Of a stretch of 64,000 bases of DNA, positions 25,890-35,255 are shown in pieces. The DNA is from JAUIET01 sp045105115. Its GTDB lineage: Bacteria; Pseudomonadota; Gammaproteobacteria; Pseudomonadales; JAUIET01. Below the pieces are notes generated by a model that saw only the letters and a program-made list of their open reading frames with translations, had not been told where the DNA came from and did no database searches. The stretch is from assembly GCA_045105115.1 (NCBI GenBank), contig JBGCDE010000017.1:9187-73186 (forward strand). The letters run 5' to 3'. Within the stretch, counting starts at the first letter, position 1; every line of letters begins with the position of its first letter. The translations under genes were made by a program, and so were the position numbers.

Positions 25890-28304
25890 ATGAACAAGCC
25901 TGTTAATGTAGGTCTTTTCTCTGTGCTTGTTGCACTGCAATGCGCAACGTACACAAGTGTGGTTTCTTCTAACGATTCGCTTGTGCTTGAAGAGGTTATT
26001 GTTACGGCCAATCGTCGTGAACAAAATTTGCAAGAAGTGCCGATGTCGGTATCGGCATTTGGCGGCCAGTTTTTCAAAGACAGCGGCGTGACAGATCTTG
26101 CCGGTCTGGAGCAATACACACCCAGCTTAAAAATCACCCCGAACACTGATTCCCGTGGCACGTCGGTCCGCATTCGCGGGATAGGATCAGTAGGTACGAA
26201 TTCAGGCATTGATCCTAGCGTTGGGATATTTATTGATGGGGTGTATCAAGGTCGCGCCGGCATGAGTATCTCTGATCTTATTGATATTGAACGCGTAGAG
26301 GTTTTACGTGGCCCGCAAGGAACCTTGTACGGTAAAAACACAGCGGCTGGTGCGCTGAGCATCATCACCAAGAAACCTTCAAACGATTTCGAATCAACGT
26401 TAGAGCTGGTGTACGCCAACGATAACCGTGCGGAAGTGCGCGGGATGGTAAACACGCCATTCGGAGATTCTGGTCATGCCATGCGATTAACCGGTTTCAT
26501 GGTTAATGGCGACCATAAGTTTAACAATACCTTTAATGGCGAAGGCTTAAACGACGCCAATAAATGGGGTGCAAAAACTCGTTTTCTTTTTGATGCTGGC
26601 GAAGCCGGAGATGTGTTACTGACCGTAGATTATTCGAAAGAAGATACTGACTGTTGTGCGCTAGCGGCAATTACCTATGACGGTTTGTCTACTCTTAATG
26701 CACCAATAACGGCTCTGCGGTCTGAAGAATTTCTTGCTGAGCTTGGCCCGGTCACAACACCGGGCCCACGCTTGGGCTTACCAGTATTTGATTTTAGGGC
26801 GTTTGAAGACACTGAGGGTTTTGCTCCACCGGCTGCAGATCCATTCAGCGATGATTATTGGCTTGATAGTGATACGCGCAATGCAGTTGAAGTAGGTGGG
26901 GTCTCGCTTGAATGGAATCGCGATCTAAGCGGCGAACATTCGCTTACGTTTATTAACGCATGGCGACACTATGAATCAGATAGCGCCTTTGATGGCGATT
27001 TCACTGGCTATGGTGCAGTGCAGGCCAGTACTGATGTTGAGCTGGATCAATATTCCTCAGAGCTTAGAATTGCCTCGAAAAGTGGCCAAACCTTGGAGTA
27101 TCAAGCGGGCCTGTTCGCCTATTACTCTGAGTTTGATTCGGTAGGCACGTTTAATATGGGTGTGCCCTTGGTAAGCAATATTGGCCTGGGCTTTTTCTTT
27201 CCGAATGGTTCCCTGAACACAGACGTTAACCTTTATGCGACAACAAGCTTTGCAGGTTTCGGTCAACTTACATGGAACATCGATGACAAGTGGAGCGCCA
27301 CCTTCGGATTGCGTCTGACGTATGAGAAAAAAGAACGCGAAGGCTCGCAAATAACAGAAGGTTACTTCCTTGATGCACCTAACAACATCATTGATATCCC
27401 TCCAGTAGCCGGCCCGAATATAATTTACGACAATAAGCGCAGCGACTCCGATTTGTCACCTACGATCAATCTTCGCTACTTCATCAATCAAGACCTCATG
27501 GCTTACGCCAGTGTCAGTCGGGGCTTTAAATCGGGTGGCTTTAATCAACGTAGGGAAACGGCCGGCTCAGACGGAGAGTTTGACGAAGAGATTGCAACTA
27601 ACTATGAGCTTGGTTGGAAAGGCACCTGGTTAGATCGCCGGCTGCAAGTGAATGGCTCATTGTATTTTGTTGAATACGATGATTTTCAGGCTCAGGGGTT
27701 TGACGGTTCCAGCATCAAAGTCACTAATGCAGGCGCGCTGGAAAGCTATGGCATGGAGTTAGACATTGCCTATGTGGTTTCCGAAAATGTCGACTTCGGT
27801 AGCGCCATCGGTTACAACAAGGCTGAATATTCGGAGTTTCCCAATGGCCAGTGCACCATAGAACAGTCTTTTGTTGATTATTACGTCACTAACGGCAACG
27901 TTGGTTTGTCACCGGGGTTTTCAAACCCTCCATGCTTGCAAGACTTAAAGGGTAAACCTCTAGACAATGCGCCAGAGATTACCGTCAGTTCGTATCTGCA
28001 ATATGAGAAGCTGGTGTCTGATGATTTGTTGTCAGTGAGCCGGCTTGAGCACAACTACACAGATAGCTTCTTCCTGGATCAGGACCTGGATGAAAACCTG
28101 GAAAATGATGCGACACACCTTATTAATCTGCGCTTTTCCTTAAGGCATTTGCAGAAAAATTGGGAGCTTGCCTTGTGGGGGCGCAACTTGCTGGATGAAG
28201 AGTATTACTTGTTTGGAATCGATATTCCGACAGTAGGTGGTTACGCCGGAATCGTAGCACCGGAGACAACGTTTGGTGTCACCTTTCGCAGAGACTTCCA
28301 ATGA
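25890..28304 (+). CDS. TonB-dependent outer membrane receptor
   Basis: Protein of 804 residues with a signal sequence at about 1-25, a TonB box-like stretch LEEVIVTANRREQN near 31-45, a plug domain (VPMSVSAF, IRGIGSV, VEVLRGPQGTLYGKNTAAGAL near 137-157) and a 22-strand-type beta-barrel ending in the terminal aromatic FRRDFQ. It imports an unknown substrate; the sequence type is the large family of marine receptors often next to catabolic genes, with no siderophore genes near. GGAGG at 25880 serves as its ribosome binding site and lies inside the palindromic element. Its stop overlaps the next start (ATGA), so the downstream genes form an operon with it. Confidence 0.95.
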   Translation: MNKPVNVGLFSVLVALQCATYTSVVSSNDSLVLEEVIVTANRREQNLQEVPMSVSAFGGQFFKDSGVTDLAGLEQYTPSLKITPNTDSRGTSVRIRGIGSVGTNSGIDPSVGIFIDGVYQGRAGMSISDLIDIERVEVLRGPQGTLYGKNTAAGALSIITKKPSNDFESTLELVYANDNRAEVRGMVNTPFGDSGHAMRLTGFMVNGDHKFNNTFNGEGLNDANKWGAKTRFLFDAGEAGDVLLTVDYSKEDTDCCALAAITYDGLSTLNAPITALRSEEFLAELGPVTTPGPRLGLPVFDFRAFEDTEGFAPPAADPFSDDYWLDSDTRNAVEVGGVSLEWNRDLSGEHSLTFINAWRHYESDSAFDGDFTGYGAVQASTDVELDQYSSELRIASKSGQTLEYQAGLFAYYSEFDSVGTFNMGVPLVSNIGLGFFFPNGSLNTDVNLYATTSFAGFGQLTWNIDDKWSATFGLRLTYEKKEREGSQITEGYFLDAPNNIIDIPPVAGPNIIYDNKRSDSDLSPTINLRYFINQDLMAYASVSRGFKSGGFNQRRETAGSDGEFDEEIATNYELGWKGTWLDRRLQVNGSLYFVEYDDFQAQGFDGSSIKVTNAGALESYGMELDIAYVVSENVDFGSAIGYNKAEYSEFPNGQCTIEQSFVDYYVTNGNVGLSPGFSNPPCLQDLKGKPLDNAPEITVSSYLQYEKLVSDDLLSVSRLEHNYTDSFFLDQDLDENLENDATHLINLRFSLRHLQKNWELALWGRNLLDEEYYLFGIDIPTVGGYAGIVAPETTFGVTFRRDFQ

Positions 28305-29113
28305 ATGACAGCTCCATTATTGCTTCAGACCGTGATGAGAAAATAGCGCCTACTAATAGGAGATCTGGATTCTTCTATCAGTGGGGCCCGCAGGCTTGGA
28401 TTGACATGTGGATGTCTGACAAGATGCTGGTAAAGAAAGCCTCACTGATTGTTAGCCACACTTTGCTACCGATTCTCAGATTGTCTTGTGACGACCGTGA
28501 AAAGTTGGAACAGGACTATCAGACAATTCGCGCGCGCCGCGAAGTTGTCAAATTGTTTGAGGCACCTCGCGAAAAGTGGCGTAAGCGCTATGGTAACTTT
28601 GTGCGCGAAGTAGAATGGGCATTGCTGGAGCTAAGAAAGTACTACTCTCAGGCGCAATACGAAGACATTGTTATCGGTACCAGCGTTGCAACCTCACATG
28701 AGACATCCGCTGATTTTTTGGCGATGATGAATAGTATGCCGGAAAAAAATAAAAGGAAGCTGAATAAGAAAAAGAAAGCGTCTAAATCGGGTTCCACAGA
28801 GCCGGGTAGAATTAGCAAGGTCATGTTCGAAATGTTTAATCCCGCAGGTTGGCTCACCGGGCCAGCAACAATCACCGAATTAGACCCAGCTAACGGCCGC
28901 ACTGTGATTCACATTCCAGAATGCGGTTGGCACGTGTGTGCTAAGCAAAGCTCATTGCCAAATCCTGACGCATTGCCCGAGGAAGGTTGTCTCAACATCT
29001 GCAAAGGCCCATTTGAAGCCTTGTTTAAGGGAGAAAACGGCGGCTTGAAGATGGAGTTCGAACCCCACTTGCCCGAGACTTCTTGCACGGTTCGCATGAC
29101 CTGGGCGACCTAA
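28301..29113 (+). CDS. Conserved hypothetical protein in the TonB receptor-UGSC operon
   Basis: Protein of 270 residues that I do not firmly recognise. The N-terminal half is helical and charged. A lysine-rich stretch (NKRKLNKKKKASKSG) lies near 148-165. The C-terminal part holds cysteines in PECGWHVCAKQ, GCLNICKGPF and SCTVRMTW. This Cys arrangement is loosely like the L-2-amino-thiazoline-4-carboxylate hydrolase family, but I would not assign that. It is translationally coupled to the receptor gene by a 4-base overlap and precedes the selenoprotein, so a role in the same uptake or redox pathway is likely. Confidence 0.75.
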   Translation: MNDSSIIASDRDEKIAPTNRRSGFFYQWGPQAWIDMWMSDKMLVKKASLIVSHTLLPILRLSCDDREKLEQDYQTIRARREVVKLFEAPREKWRKRYGNFVREVEWALLELRKYYSQAQYEDIVIGTSVATSHETSADFLAMMNSMPEKNKRKLNKKKKASKSGSTEPGRISKVMFEMFNPAGWLTGPATITELDPANGRTVIHIPECGWHVCAKQSSLPNPDALPEEGCLNICKGPFEALFKGENGGLKMEFEPHLPETSCTVRMTWAT

Positions 29114-29126
29114 GTGCAAATACACC

Positions 29127-29339
29127 GTGCTTAAGCAATTAAAAGCTGTTTTCTCGCCGCATAAAAAGCTTCTGCAGCAACAGGCAGAAATATCGAGACT
29201 TAAGGACCAGGTAGCGCTATTGCAGCGTCAGAATGAGAGCATGCGCGATGGAATGAGGCGTTGCGTCACCTGTCATTATCGAATAGAGTCTAAAACGAAA
29301 GAGGCTGCGGGCAGAGAGCACACTACTCTCCGCTCTTAA
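29127..29339 (+). CDS. Small coiled-coil protein with a CxxCH motif
   Basis: Protein of 70 residues with a GTG start 13 bases after the previous stop. The middle (EISRLKDQVALLQRQNESM) is a leucine-zipper-like coiled coil, followed by RRCVTCHYRI. CxxCH could bind haem or zinc, but there is no signal peptide, so zinc or a thiol role is more likely than cytochrome c. Its place in a tight operon supports it being a real gene, although the strength of its start signal is modest. Confidence 0.55.
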   Translation: MLKQLKAVFSPHKKLLQQQAEISRLKDQVALLQRQNESMRDGMRRCVTCHYRIESKTKEAAGREHTTLRS

Positions 29340-29358
29340 CTCTCAAACAGGAGGTTTT

Positions 29359-29895
29359 ATGATTGAATACCATAATCCGGATGCGGAAGTAGGTGTTGAG
29401 CGAGTACCGTATGATTTGTCGACGTCAGTTCGAGGTAGTGGCGGTATAAACGTTGCTTTTCTTGCCAATGGCTTCCCGGATTCCGAGAATTTTTTACGTG
29501 AAGTTGCTAGTGCGATGCAAGAACTTGAACCCTCAATCAATGTTTTTGACTACAACAAAGGCAACCCGACTTTCCCGGCCAAAGATGACATGTTGGCCGA
29601 GATCCAGCAACACTGCACGGCTGCAGTGGCTGCCTACGGACACTGAGGCTCTTGCACAACCGGCACCGTGCGTGACGGAATCAATTTAGCAAAGCTTGGA
29701 ATGCCCGCCGTATCACTGGTAACCGATGAATTCTGGCCGCAAGGTGATTTTGTAGCAGAGTCTCTGGGTATGCCCGATGCCCCACGAGTTAGGCTTCCGC
29801 ATCCTGTTGCAGGCAGTGGTGTCGCAAACATGCGCAAAGTGGCGCAAGACATCGCGAAAGAAGTGATTGATGCACTGGAGGGAAAAAGTGACTGA
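29359..29895 (+). CDS. UGSC-motif selenoprotein, in-frame TGA at 29644-29646 read as selenocysteine
   Basis: Read through the TGA, this is one protein of 178 residues with selenocysteine at position 96 in the context YGH-U-GSCTTGTVRDGI. An AGGAGG ribosome binding site precedes the ATG at 29359. Both sides of the TGA are conserved-looking in one frame: an N-terminal domain with a Rossmann-like start (NVAFLANGFPD) and a C-terminal half (KLGMPAVSLVTDEFW...LPHPVAGSG). The motif U-G-S-C defines a known selenoprotein family found in marine metagenomes, in which the vicinal Sec/Cys pair is thought to be redox active. Standard annotation would split or truncate it at residue 95. It overlaps the next gene by 8 bases. 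Confidence 0.87.
29660..29678 (+). promoter_or_regulatory. Candidate bacterial SECIS hairpin for the UGSC selenoprotein
   Basis: A hairpin just downstream of the TGA codon: CCG-G-CAC, loop CGTGC, GTG-A-CGG, that is six pairs with one G/A mismatch. The loop starts 21 bases after the TGA and has G in its first two bases, within the spacing used for bacterial SECIS elements. Other foldings of this GC-rich stretch are possible, so support is moderate. Confidence 0.5.
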
Positions 29896-30952
29896 GTTAT
29901 TGTCATCTGCCTCTGAAGAAGCTGCCCTGGAAGATTTGCATACTCGTGGCTGCACTGATGGCCTGCCTGTTGTAATTCCAACCTCAGAACGCGTTCAGCG
30001 CATGGTGCTGGCCTCTGGCATGGAGCCCGACATGGTGTTGGGCGCCATGGGGCCAGGTGGCGGTGTTGCTACTGTTGAGAAAATTGCAGTATCGGCTGTT
30101 ATGGCCGGCTGCCTGACCGATTACATGCCTGTTGTTATAGCCGCCGCTAAGGCGATTATAGAACCGGCATTTGATCTAACCGAGATGCAGGCCACCACAC
30201 ACTGCACCGCACCGTTGATCATCGTGAACGGCCCGGCACGCCACACGTGTGGCCCTATCGCCTCTGGCTATGGGGCACTTGGGCCTGGCCATCGTGCCAA
30301 TGCGTCTATTGGTCGTGCTTTACGTTTAGCCATGATTAACATCGGCAAAGGTCGCCCCGGCAGTTCCGATATGGCCTTATTGGGTCACCCCGGCAAGTTC
30401 ACCTATTGTTTAGCGGAAAACGAAGAAAGCAGCCCGTTTAATCCGATGCATGTTGATCTGGGCTTTCAGGCAGACGATAGTGTGGTCACTGTGTTAGGTG
30501 CAGAAGCACCACATTCAGTGATTTACATCCCTGATGCCGACGACAAGGATCACTACAAACTACTGCTGTCACAACTGGCCGTGGGCCTATCCAACAACGC
30601 AACCAACAACGCGATGCTTGGCAACGGAACGGCTGCTGTCGTATTGAATCCTGACCATGCCAGTGTATTGCATGCTGCAGGTTTGACGCGTACAGACATT
30701 GCTAACGAATTATGCGAGCTTTGTTGTATGCCGCCTGCTGAAGTAAGCCGTGTGCTTGGTGCGCTGGCCGGACCAAACCCGAAAAAGAAATACGCCTTCA
30801 GTAGCCCTGATCAAATTCTGATTCTGATGGCTGGCGGCAATGGTATGTATTCCATGGTGATGCCATCATGGTGTGCGGGTGCGCATAACAATTCGGCATC
30901 CAGTGTGAAGATAGAGGCCGATTTCTTTTGTGAGATTCCTGGGTTGGCTTGA
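29888..30952 (+). CDS. Conserved hypothetical protein, likely partner of the UGSC selenoprotein
   Basis: Protein of 354 residues. I choose the GTG at 29888 because GGAGGG lies 5 bases upstream, instead of an ATG at 29867-29870 inside the selenoprotein gene. Recognisable blocks are CTDGLPVVIPTSERV near the start, GAMGPGGGVATVEKIAVSAVMAGC, and GPARHTCGPIASGYGALGPGHRANASIGRALRL. I know no assigned reaction. Glycine-rich segments and several cysteines (CTDG, HTCGP, CELCC) are visible; no membrane segment or signal peptide. The 8-base overlap with the selenoprotein gene points to a two-subunit enzyme with the Sec/Cys pair on the small subunit, which is inference. Confidence 0.78.
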   Translation: MTELLSSASEEAALEDLHTRGCTDGLPVVIPTSERVQRMVLASGMEPDMVLGAMGPGGGVATVEKIAVSAVMAGCLTDYMPVVIAAAKAIIEPAFDLTEMQATTHCTAPLIIVNGPARHTCGPIASGYGALGPGHRANASIGRALRLAMINIGKGRPGSSDMALLGHPGKFTYCLAENEESSPFNPMHVDLGFQADDSVVTVLGAEAPHSVIYIPDADDKDHYKLLLSQLAVGLSNNATNNAMLGNGTAAVVLNPDHASVLHAAGLTRTDIANELCELCCMPPAEVSRVLGALAGPNPKKKYAFSSPDQILILMAGGNGMYSMVMPSWCAGAHNNSASSVKIEADFFCEIPGLA

Positions 30953-30982
30953 TTGCTAGCAATCACTTTGTACCTGTCCATC

Positions 30983-31109
30983 AAGACCGGCATTGAAGAG
31001 AGTGTAGGCAAGCGAGACACGCCGTGAATACATCCATGTAGGCTTGTGTTCGGGGTCCATCCCTCACACAGTCTCGCTAGCCTACACTCTCTTCAACGCC
31101 TAAGTGCCA
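30983..31109 (+). repeat. Palindromic intergenic element, copy 1
   Basis: Arms 30993-31018 and 31071-31096 are 26 bases with one mismatch. Between them are two small hairpins: TACATCCATGTA and a GTGTTCGGGG...CCCTCACAC stem. Conserved ends are GACCGGC on the left and GCCTAAGTGCC on the right. It shares its loop sequences but not its stem sequences with copies 2-4. It lies in the 188-base gap between two convergent genes and could end transcription from both sides. Confidence 0.9.
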
Positions 31110-31140
31110 ATTAAAATCATTGTTCCCAGGGGTGCAATTC

Positions 31141-32874
31141 CTAAGGTTCCCCTTCCTTGTGCGACACCATAACTCCAGGCATAGCCCCCGTTGACTGCTT
31201 ACCGTCAAAAGTCACTTCCCCATTTACAATAGTCACACGCACGGGTGCTGCATCTCTCGTCCAGCGCCAGGTCAGTCCGCCTTTGCCATCTGGCACATCC
31301 GTCGTTTTATATTTCTCGCGCCGCTCAATCTCATCCAGCGCAAACACAGTAACATCCGCTCGCTTACCCGCTTGCAAAACACCGCGATCAGTAAATCCAA
31401 AATGATCCGCCAGCTTACCCGTTTGCGAATACACCGCTTCTTCTATCGAGAGCTTGCCGCTGCCACGAACATAGTCTGTGTACAACAACAGATTGTCACC
31501 AGTGCCACAGAATAGCTGGCCGTGCGCACCGCAATCATTGATATTGCCCACTGCTTTAGGGTCGCGACTTAGCTTGACTACCATGTCATCGTCTTTGTCC
31601 CATGGTGGCATGGTGACCGTTGAACCCAGGCCATTGTTGCCGATCCATTCGGCCATAGCGTCACTGCAGTGCACGCCGAGTTGTTCTGCGTACTCTCCCA
31701 GGGTCATTCCCGATGGCCCGTGGCCATTTTCAGAATTATCTAACAGTATGCCTTGAGGGCTTCTAAAAAACGACGTCTCAAGTGATTCATTGTCCCAGGA
31801 ATGACGCGCCCGCTCTCGCCATGATTGATCCGCTAAAAGAGAAAGCTTGTCTTCATCGCTCTCCGCTGTGACTATCTCGTGCCAGGCGTAATCATTAGAT
31901 TGCGCAAACAATAGTGAATGACGAACACTTGCGGTCACCGTAATGGGAACGTGCGCATAACCGGTCCAAAAATCTTTGCCCTCTTTGACGAAGCGCTCAT
32001 GCAGTTCCAGCAGCGGCTGTTGCAGGCCGTAATCTTTCTGCCACTGCAAGGTAGGCACGCCACCCCATTGCAGTCTGATCGGCAGACCGTCGCATAACCT
32101 TGCCAGTCGCTCCATCGAATCCACAGCGGTAAATCGCATCAAACTGTCGACTACCACCTGTACGGTGGCTCCGGGATACTTGGCCATTACTTCAAACAAA
32201 GCCAGAAACTCAGCATCATCCGCTAGCAGCGAAGGCACAGGGCGATCTTCGCCATCATGGTCCATCAGGTTTGTTGAAAAGCCCAATGCACCAGCGGCCA
32301 GTGCGTCATCCAACAACCCTGTGATTTTGATAATTTCTTCGCCAGTGGCTGCACGCTCCCAGGCGTCCATACCCATCACCGCTAAACGCAATGCGATGTG
32401 ACCAACAAAGCTACCGTAGTTGGTGGGCACGCGCACCTTCTCTTGCATCGATTTACTGTACTCAGACCAGGTGCTCCAGTCCCAAGGTAAATTGCTAAGG
32501 AATGGGCCTTCAGGAATGTCTTCAAAAAAGGAAAAGATTTTGACCACTTCAGCTTGTACTGCAGGATCTTGATGAAGCGGTGCGAGTGCAAAACCACAGT
32601 TGCCCATAACCACTGTGGTTACACCACAGCCAGGCAATGGCTCAAGGTCAGGTTGCCACCACATAGTGCCGTCAAAGTGTGTATGGCTCTCAATTAAGCC
32701 CGGCGTTACCAAACAGCCAGCAGCGTCAACAACATCGTCATCGCCGGTAGGCTCAATGCTTTTTGCTACTTCGCTAATTAAGCCGTCGTTGAGCCGAATA
32801 TCAGCGATGAAGCCGGGGCTGCCGGTACCGTCAATGACAGTACCGTTCTTGATTACTATTGATTGGGTTGCCAT
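31141..32874 (-). CDS. N-acyl-D-amino-acid deacylase-like amidohydrolase
   Basis: Protein of 577 residues from the ATG at 32874; a TTG 24 bases upstream is an alternative. Amidohydrolase superfamily, D-aminoacylase branch: KNGTVIDGTGSPGF, LVTPGLIESHTHFDG with the metal-binding HxH at 66-68, GCGVTTVVMGNCGFALAP, GALGFSTNLM and a C-terminal RADVTVFALDEI. The family hydrolyses N-acyl-D-amino acids or related cyclic or linear amides with zinc. GTGSPGF and GNCGFALAP are hallmarks; the exact substrate is not evident. No operon partner lies on its own strand immediately next to it. Confidence 0.88.
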   Translation of the reverse strand: MATQSIVIKNGTVIDGTGSPGFIADIRLNDGLISEVAKSIEPTGDDDVVDAAGCLVTPGLIESHTHFDGTMWWQPDLEPLPGCGVTTVVMGNCGFALAPLHQDPAVQAEVVKIFSFFEDIPEGPFLSNLPWDWSTWSEYSKSMQEKVRVPTNYGSFVGHIALRLAVMGMDAWERAATGEEIIKITGLLDDALAAGALGFSTNLMDHDGEDRPVPSLLADDAEFLALFEVMAKYPGATVQVVVDSLMRFTAVDSMERLARLCDGLPIRLQWGGVPTLQWQKDYGLQQPLLELHERFVKEGKDFWTGYAHVPITVTASVRHSLLFAQSNDYAWHEIVTAESDEDKLSLLADQSWRERARHSWDNESLETSFFRSPQGILLDNSENGHGPSGMTLGEYAEQLGVHCSDAMAEWIGNNGLGSTVTMPPWDKDDDMVVKLSRDPKAVGNINDCGAHGQLFCGTGDNLLLYTDYVRGSGKLSIEEAVYSQTGKLADHFGFTDRGVLQAGKRADVTVFALDEIERREKYKTTDVPDGKGGLTWRWTRDAAPVRVTIVNGEVTFDGKQSTGAMPGVMVSHKEGEP

Positions 32875-33011
32875 GTTTGAATCGTACCGTGCGCGCAAGT
32901 TGATGTGCGTACGATTCTAGTTGGCTGGAAGAGGCTATGCCATTGCCGCTAGTTAATGAGCAACATGCGAATTATTTTTTTGAAGCGCTAGAGAAAACAG
33001 CCGCGAGCCGC

Positions 33012-33911
33012 TTAGTACATCATCCATCCACCAGCTTGATCTCGTGAACCAGCTTCAGCTCTAATCAAGCTACCGTGCCGGGAGGCTTCTCCTGTAAGCT
33101 CTTTGTAACTTTGCTCAAGTTCGCGGAGTGAGCTTGCCAGGCCGTCGCCAATTTCTCCACCTGAGTAAGCATTCATTTCGATACTTGCGAAGGCTGATTG
33201 CAGCTGCGTTCTAATGCGATGCTCTTCAGTGTTGGGTACCCGTGCTAACACTTTGAATATGCTGTGTTTGTTCTCGGCCCAGACTAGGCAAATGAGGAAC
33301 GTACAAACCATCAAGGATAATATGACCCCACCATTTACACGGTAGCCCATTTGCATCGCTGTCATCACACCAATCGATGTGAGGATGAAAGGCGTCAATC
33401 CAAGGAGGATAACAATAACTTTCTTGCCTTCCTCGTCCTTGCGATGCTTGATGTAGAAGCTAACCAATTGCACCATCGCAAAAACCAGTACGGACGAGAT
33501 ATATACAATCCAGTAGTTGTAGTAGGGGCCCGCGATTCTAGTGCCGCTCACACCCAAATGCTCAACTCCGGCAAGCATCACGCCGGGGATCATAAACGCA
33601 CCGCCCATGATTGCCGCCGTGCCCCAGTTGAAGCTGAGGTTCGTGCTGCTGGCACCGTTCATTTGCATGAAAACATTCAGCATTGACGCGGCCATGATGG
33701 TCGCGAAAAAGTAATAGAGTGATAACAGAGGCAGCAAGAATACGTCGTACTGCAGAGCATAGAAGCCCGTTAGTTCAATGATATTCATACCCAGGAAGCC
33801 AAGTAGCATCATTCTCAGCGCAGTATTTCCGCGGAGTTCGCTACTTTTAGCCGAAAATAACCACAGTTTTATAGAAATTGCTAAAACTGAAAGCCCTATC
33901 CATATGCTCAT
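33012..33911 (-). CDS. Seven-helix membrane protein with a short cytoplasmic tail
   Basis: Protein of 299 residues with about seven hydrophobic segments between residues 1 and 215 and a soluble tail of roughly 80 residues. The membrane part resembles the seven-helix sensor region of some histidine kinases, but no kinase, GGDEF or response domain follows. The tail (NTEEHRIRTQLQSAF...LASSLRELEQSYKEL) is helical. I do not recognise a specific family. It could be a sensor that acts through a separate partner. It lies 107 bases past the end of the ketoacyl synthase gene in the same direction. Confidence 0.7.
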   Translation of the reverse strand: MSIWIGLSVLAISIKLWLFSAKSSELRGNTALRMMLLGFLGMNIIELTGFYALQYDVFLLPLLSLYYFFATIMAASMLNVFMQMNGASSTNLSFNWGTAAIMGGAFMIPGVMLAGVEHLGVSGTRIAGPYYNYWIVYISSVLVFAMVQLVSFYIKHRKDEEGKKVIVILLGLTPFILTSIGVMTAMQMGYRVNGGVILSLMVCTFLICLVWAENKHSIFKVLARVPNTEEHRIRTQLQSAFASIEMNAYSGGEIGDGLASSLRELEQSYKELTGEASRHGSLIRAEAGSRDQAGGWMMY

Positions 33912-34017
33912 TGCCAGTCTCCATAGTCAAATTGACCAGAGTCTAAGCGCAGCCCTTATTGCCTGCGCTTCTGGAGCGTGCGACTGGGTTATGCGTATAT
34001 TCTTGTTAGTTCAAACA

Positions 34018-35025
34018 TCAAAACACCAGCCCAGTTTGCCCTACAGACAGACCGCTACCTGTGCTTAATATGAGAACATTATCATTGGCTGCAGGTTTGT
34101 TCAAGTCCAAGACGACGGGGATAGACGCGCTTGCCAGATTGCCGTATTTGGCAATCGTTACAGGCGCTTTCTCAGGAGCAACGTCCGCTACCTTGATAAC
34201 TTTCTTGTGTGGTCGAATACCAGCCTGATGCGTAACTAGTGAGTCTACGTCCTCTGGTAACCAGTCCAGCTGCTTGTATGTGTCGTCAATCAAGCGGCCA
34301 TGAAAATCCAAGGCTTCTGAACATATGTTCTGCATATCCATGTAGCCTTCGAAGTGGCCATTTTCTTCTTTATTCATGTAGCATAAACCGGCGTGTTTGC
34401 CGGCGCTATTGAAACGGAAGCGCTTGAAACCCCGGTTGCTTTCAGCTGTCCGAATAATCATCGCTCCGCCAGCATCGCCCAAAGTAAGGCCACCAATCAG
34501 TGTATTTACTTGTTCTCTAGAAGCTTCCCCACCGTTTAGCACGCCAAGAATGCTCTTGGCAGTAGTTGATCCGAGCTCTGCAGTACAAACCAAAATGGTC
34601 TGAGCATTGCTGGCGCCTATAAACGCATCTCCAATCGCCAGGCCATTCATCATCCCGTGGCAGGCGTTTGTAACGTCGAAGCAGGACGCATTATCTGCTC
34701 CAATTTCTGACTGCACTCTGTGCGCGGTGGCGGGTTCAAGCCAGTCCCTATCAATGCCGCAGTAAATTACATAGTCAATTTCGGACGCGTCGATACCGGC
34801 GTCCTGCATCGCATGTCGACTGGCCTTAATGGCTAAATCGGAAGGTGAGCTGCCTTCTTTTGCGTAGCGTCGCTCTTTCACCCCTGTCAGCGAAGCAAGA
34901 TATCTGCTTGAGATGCCGAATCGCTGTTCGGATTTGAAAGCATCCATTAACTCTGCGGAATGTACGATTTGGTCGGGAAGGTGGCTAGCGAGGCCAATAA
35001 CTTGGCTATGTCCGGTTTGTTCCAT
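34018..35025 (-). CDS. 3-oxoacyl-ACP synthase III family protein
   Basis: Protein of 335 residues from the ATG at 35025; an upstream TTG would add two residues. It has the KAS III catalytic triad: Cys in FDVTNACHGMMNG near 117, His in LVTHQAGIRP, and Asn in AKYGNLASASIPVVL. KAS III enzymes condense an acyl-CoA starter with malonyl-ACP or, in variants, join acyl chains or transfer them to other acceptors. SRYLASLTGVKERRYA and SPSDLAIKASRHAMQDAG are the typical N-terminal blocks. The absence of fab genes nearby suggests a specialised rather than the housekeeping FabH. The 230 bases upstream hold no gene that I can see. Confidence 0.87.
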   Translation of the reverse strand: MEQTGHSQVIGLASHLPDQIVHSAELMDAFKSEQRFGISSRYLASLTGVKERRYAKEGSSPSDLAIKASRHAMQDAGIDASEIDYVIYCGIDRDWLEPATAHRVQSEIGADNASCFDVTNACHGMMNGLAIGDAFIGASNAQTILVCTAELGSTTAKSILGVLNGGEASREQVNTLIGGLTLGDAGGAMIIRTAESNRGFKRFRFNSAGKHAGLCYMNKEENGHFEGYMDMQNICSEALDFHGRLIDDTYKQLDWLPEDVDSLVTHQAGIRPHKKVIKVADVAPEKAPVTIAKYGNLASASIPVVLDLNKPAANDNVLILSTGSGLSVGQTGLVF

Positions 35026-35255
35026 GGTCAAATAATAATCTGGTTGTTTATTATTCAGCCTAGTAGACAGATTTTGATCAACTGTAATATCTGCTCAGTG
35101 GCAGGGCTAAAATTCAACCAATTGATCAATATGTGATCTATGTAACGTAATTCTCCCGATTGCTACCGTTTGTCAGCACTTTTAGCAAAGCCATTTCGTA
35201 TATTAATCAATGGCTTGTGTGCATTTCCCTGGTTTTGCTCCTGTACGCCAGATTT

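Noticed and set aside
25402..25893. Several ORFs of 80-155 residues across the divergent gap
   Set aside because: They run through the palindromic element on both strands and have no recognisable family; open frames there follow from the repeat structure.
29359..29646. A 95-residue protein followed by a separate 75-residue protein
   Set aside because: They are the two parts of the UGSC selenoprotein; the TGA is at the conserved Sec site.
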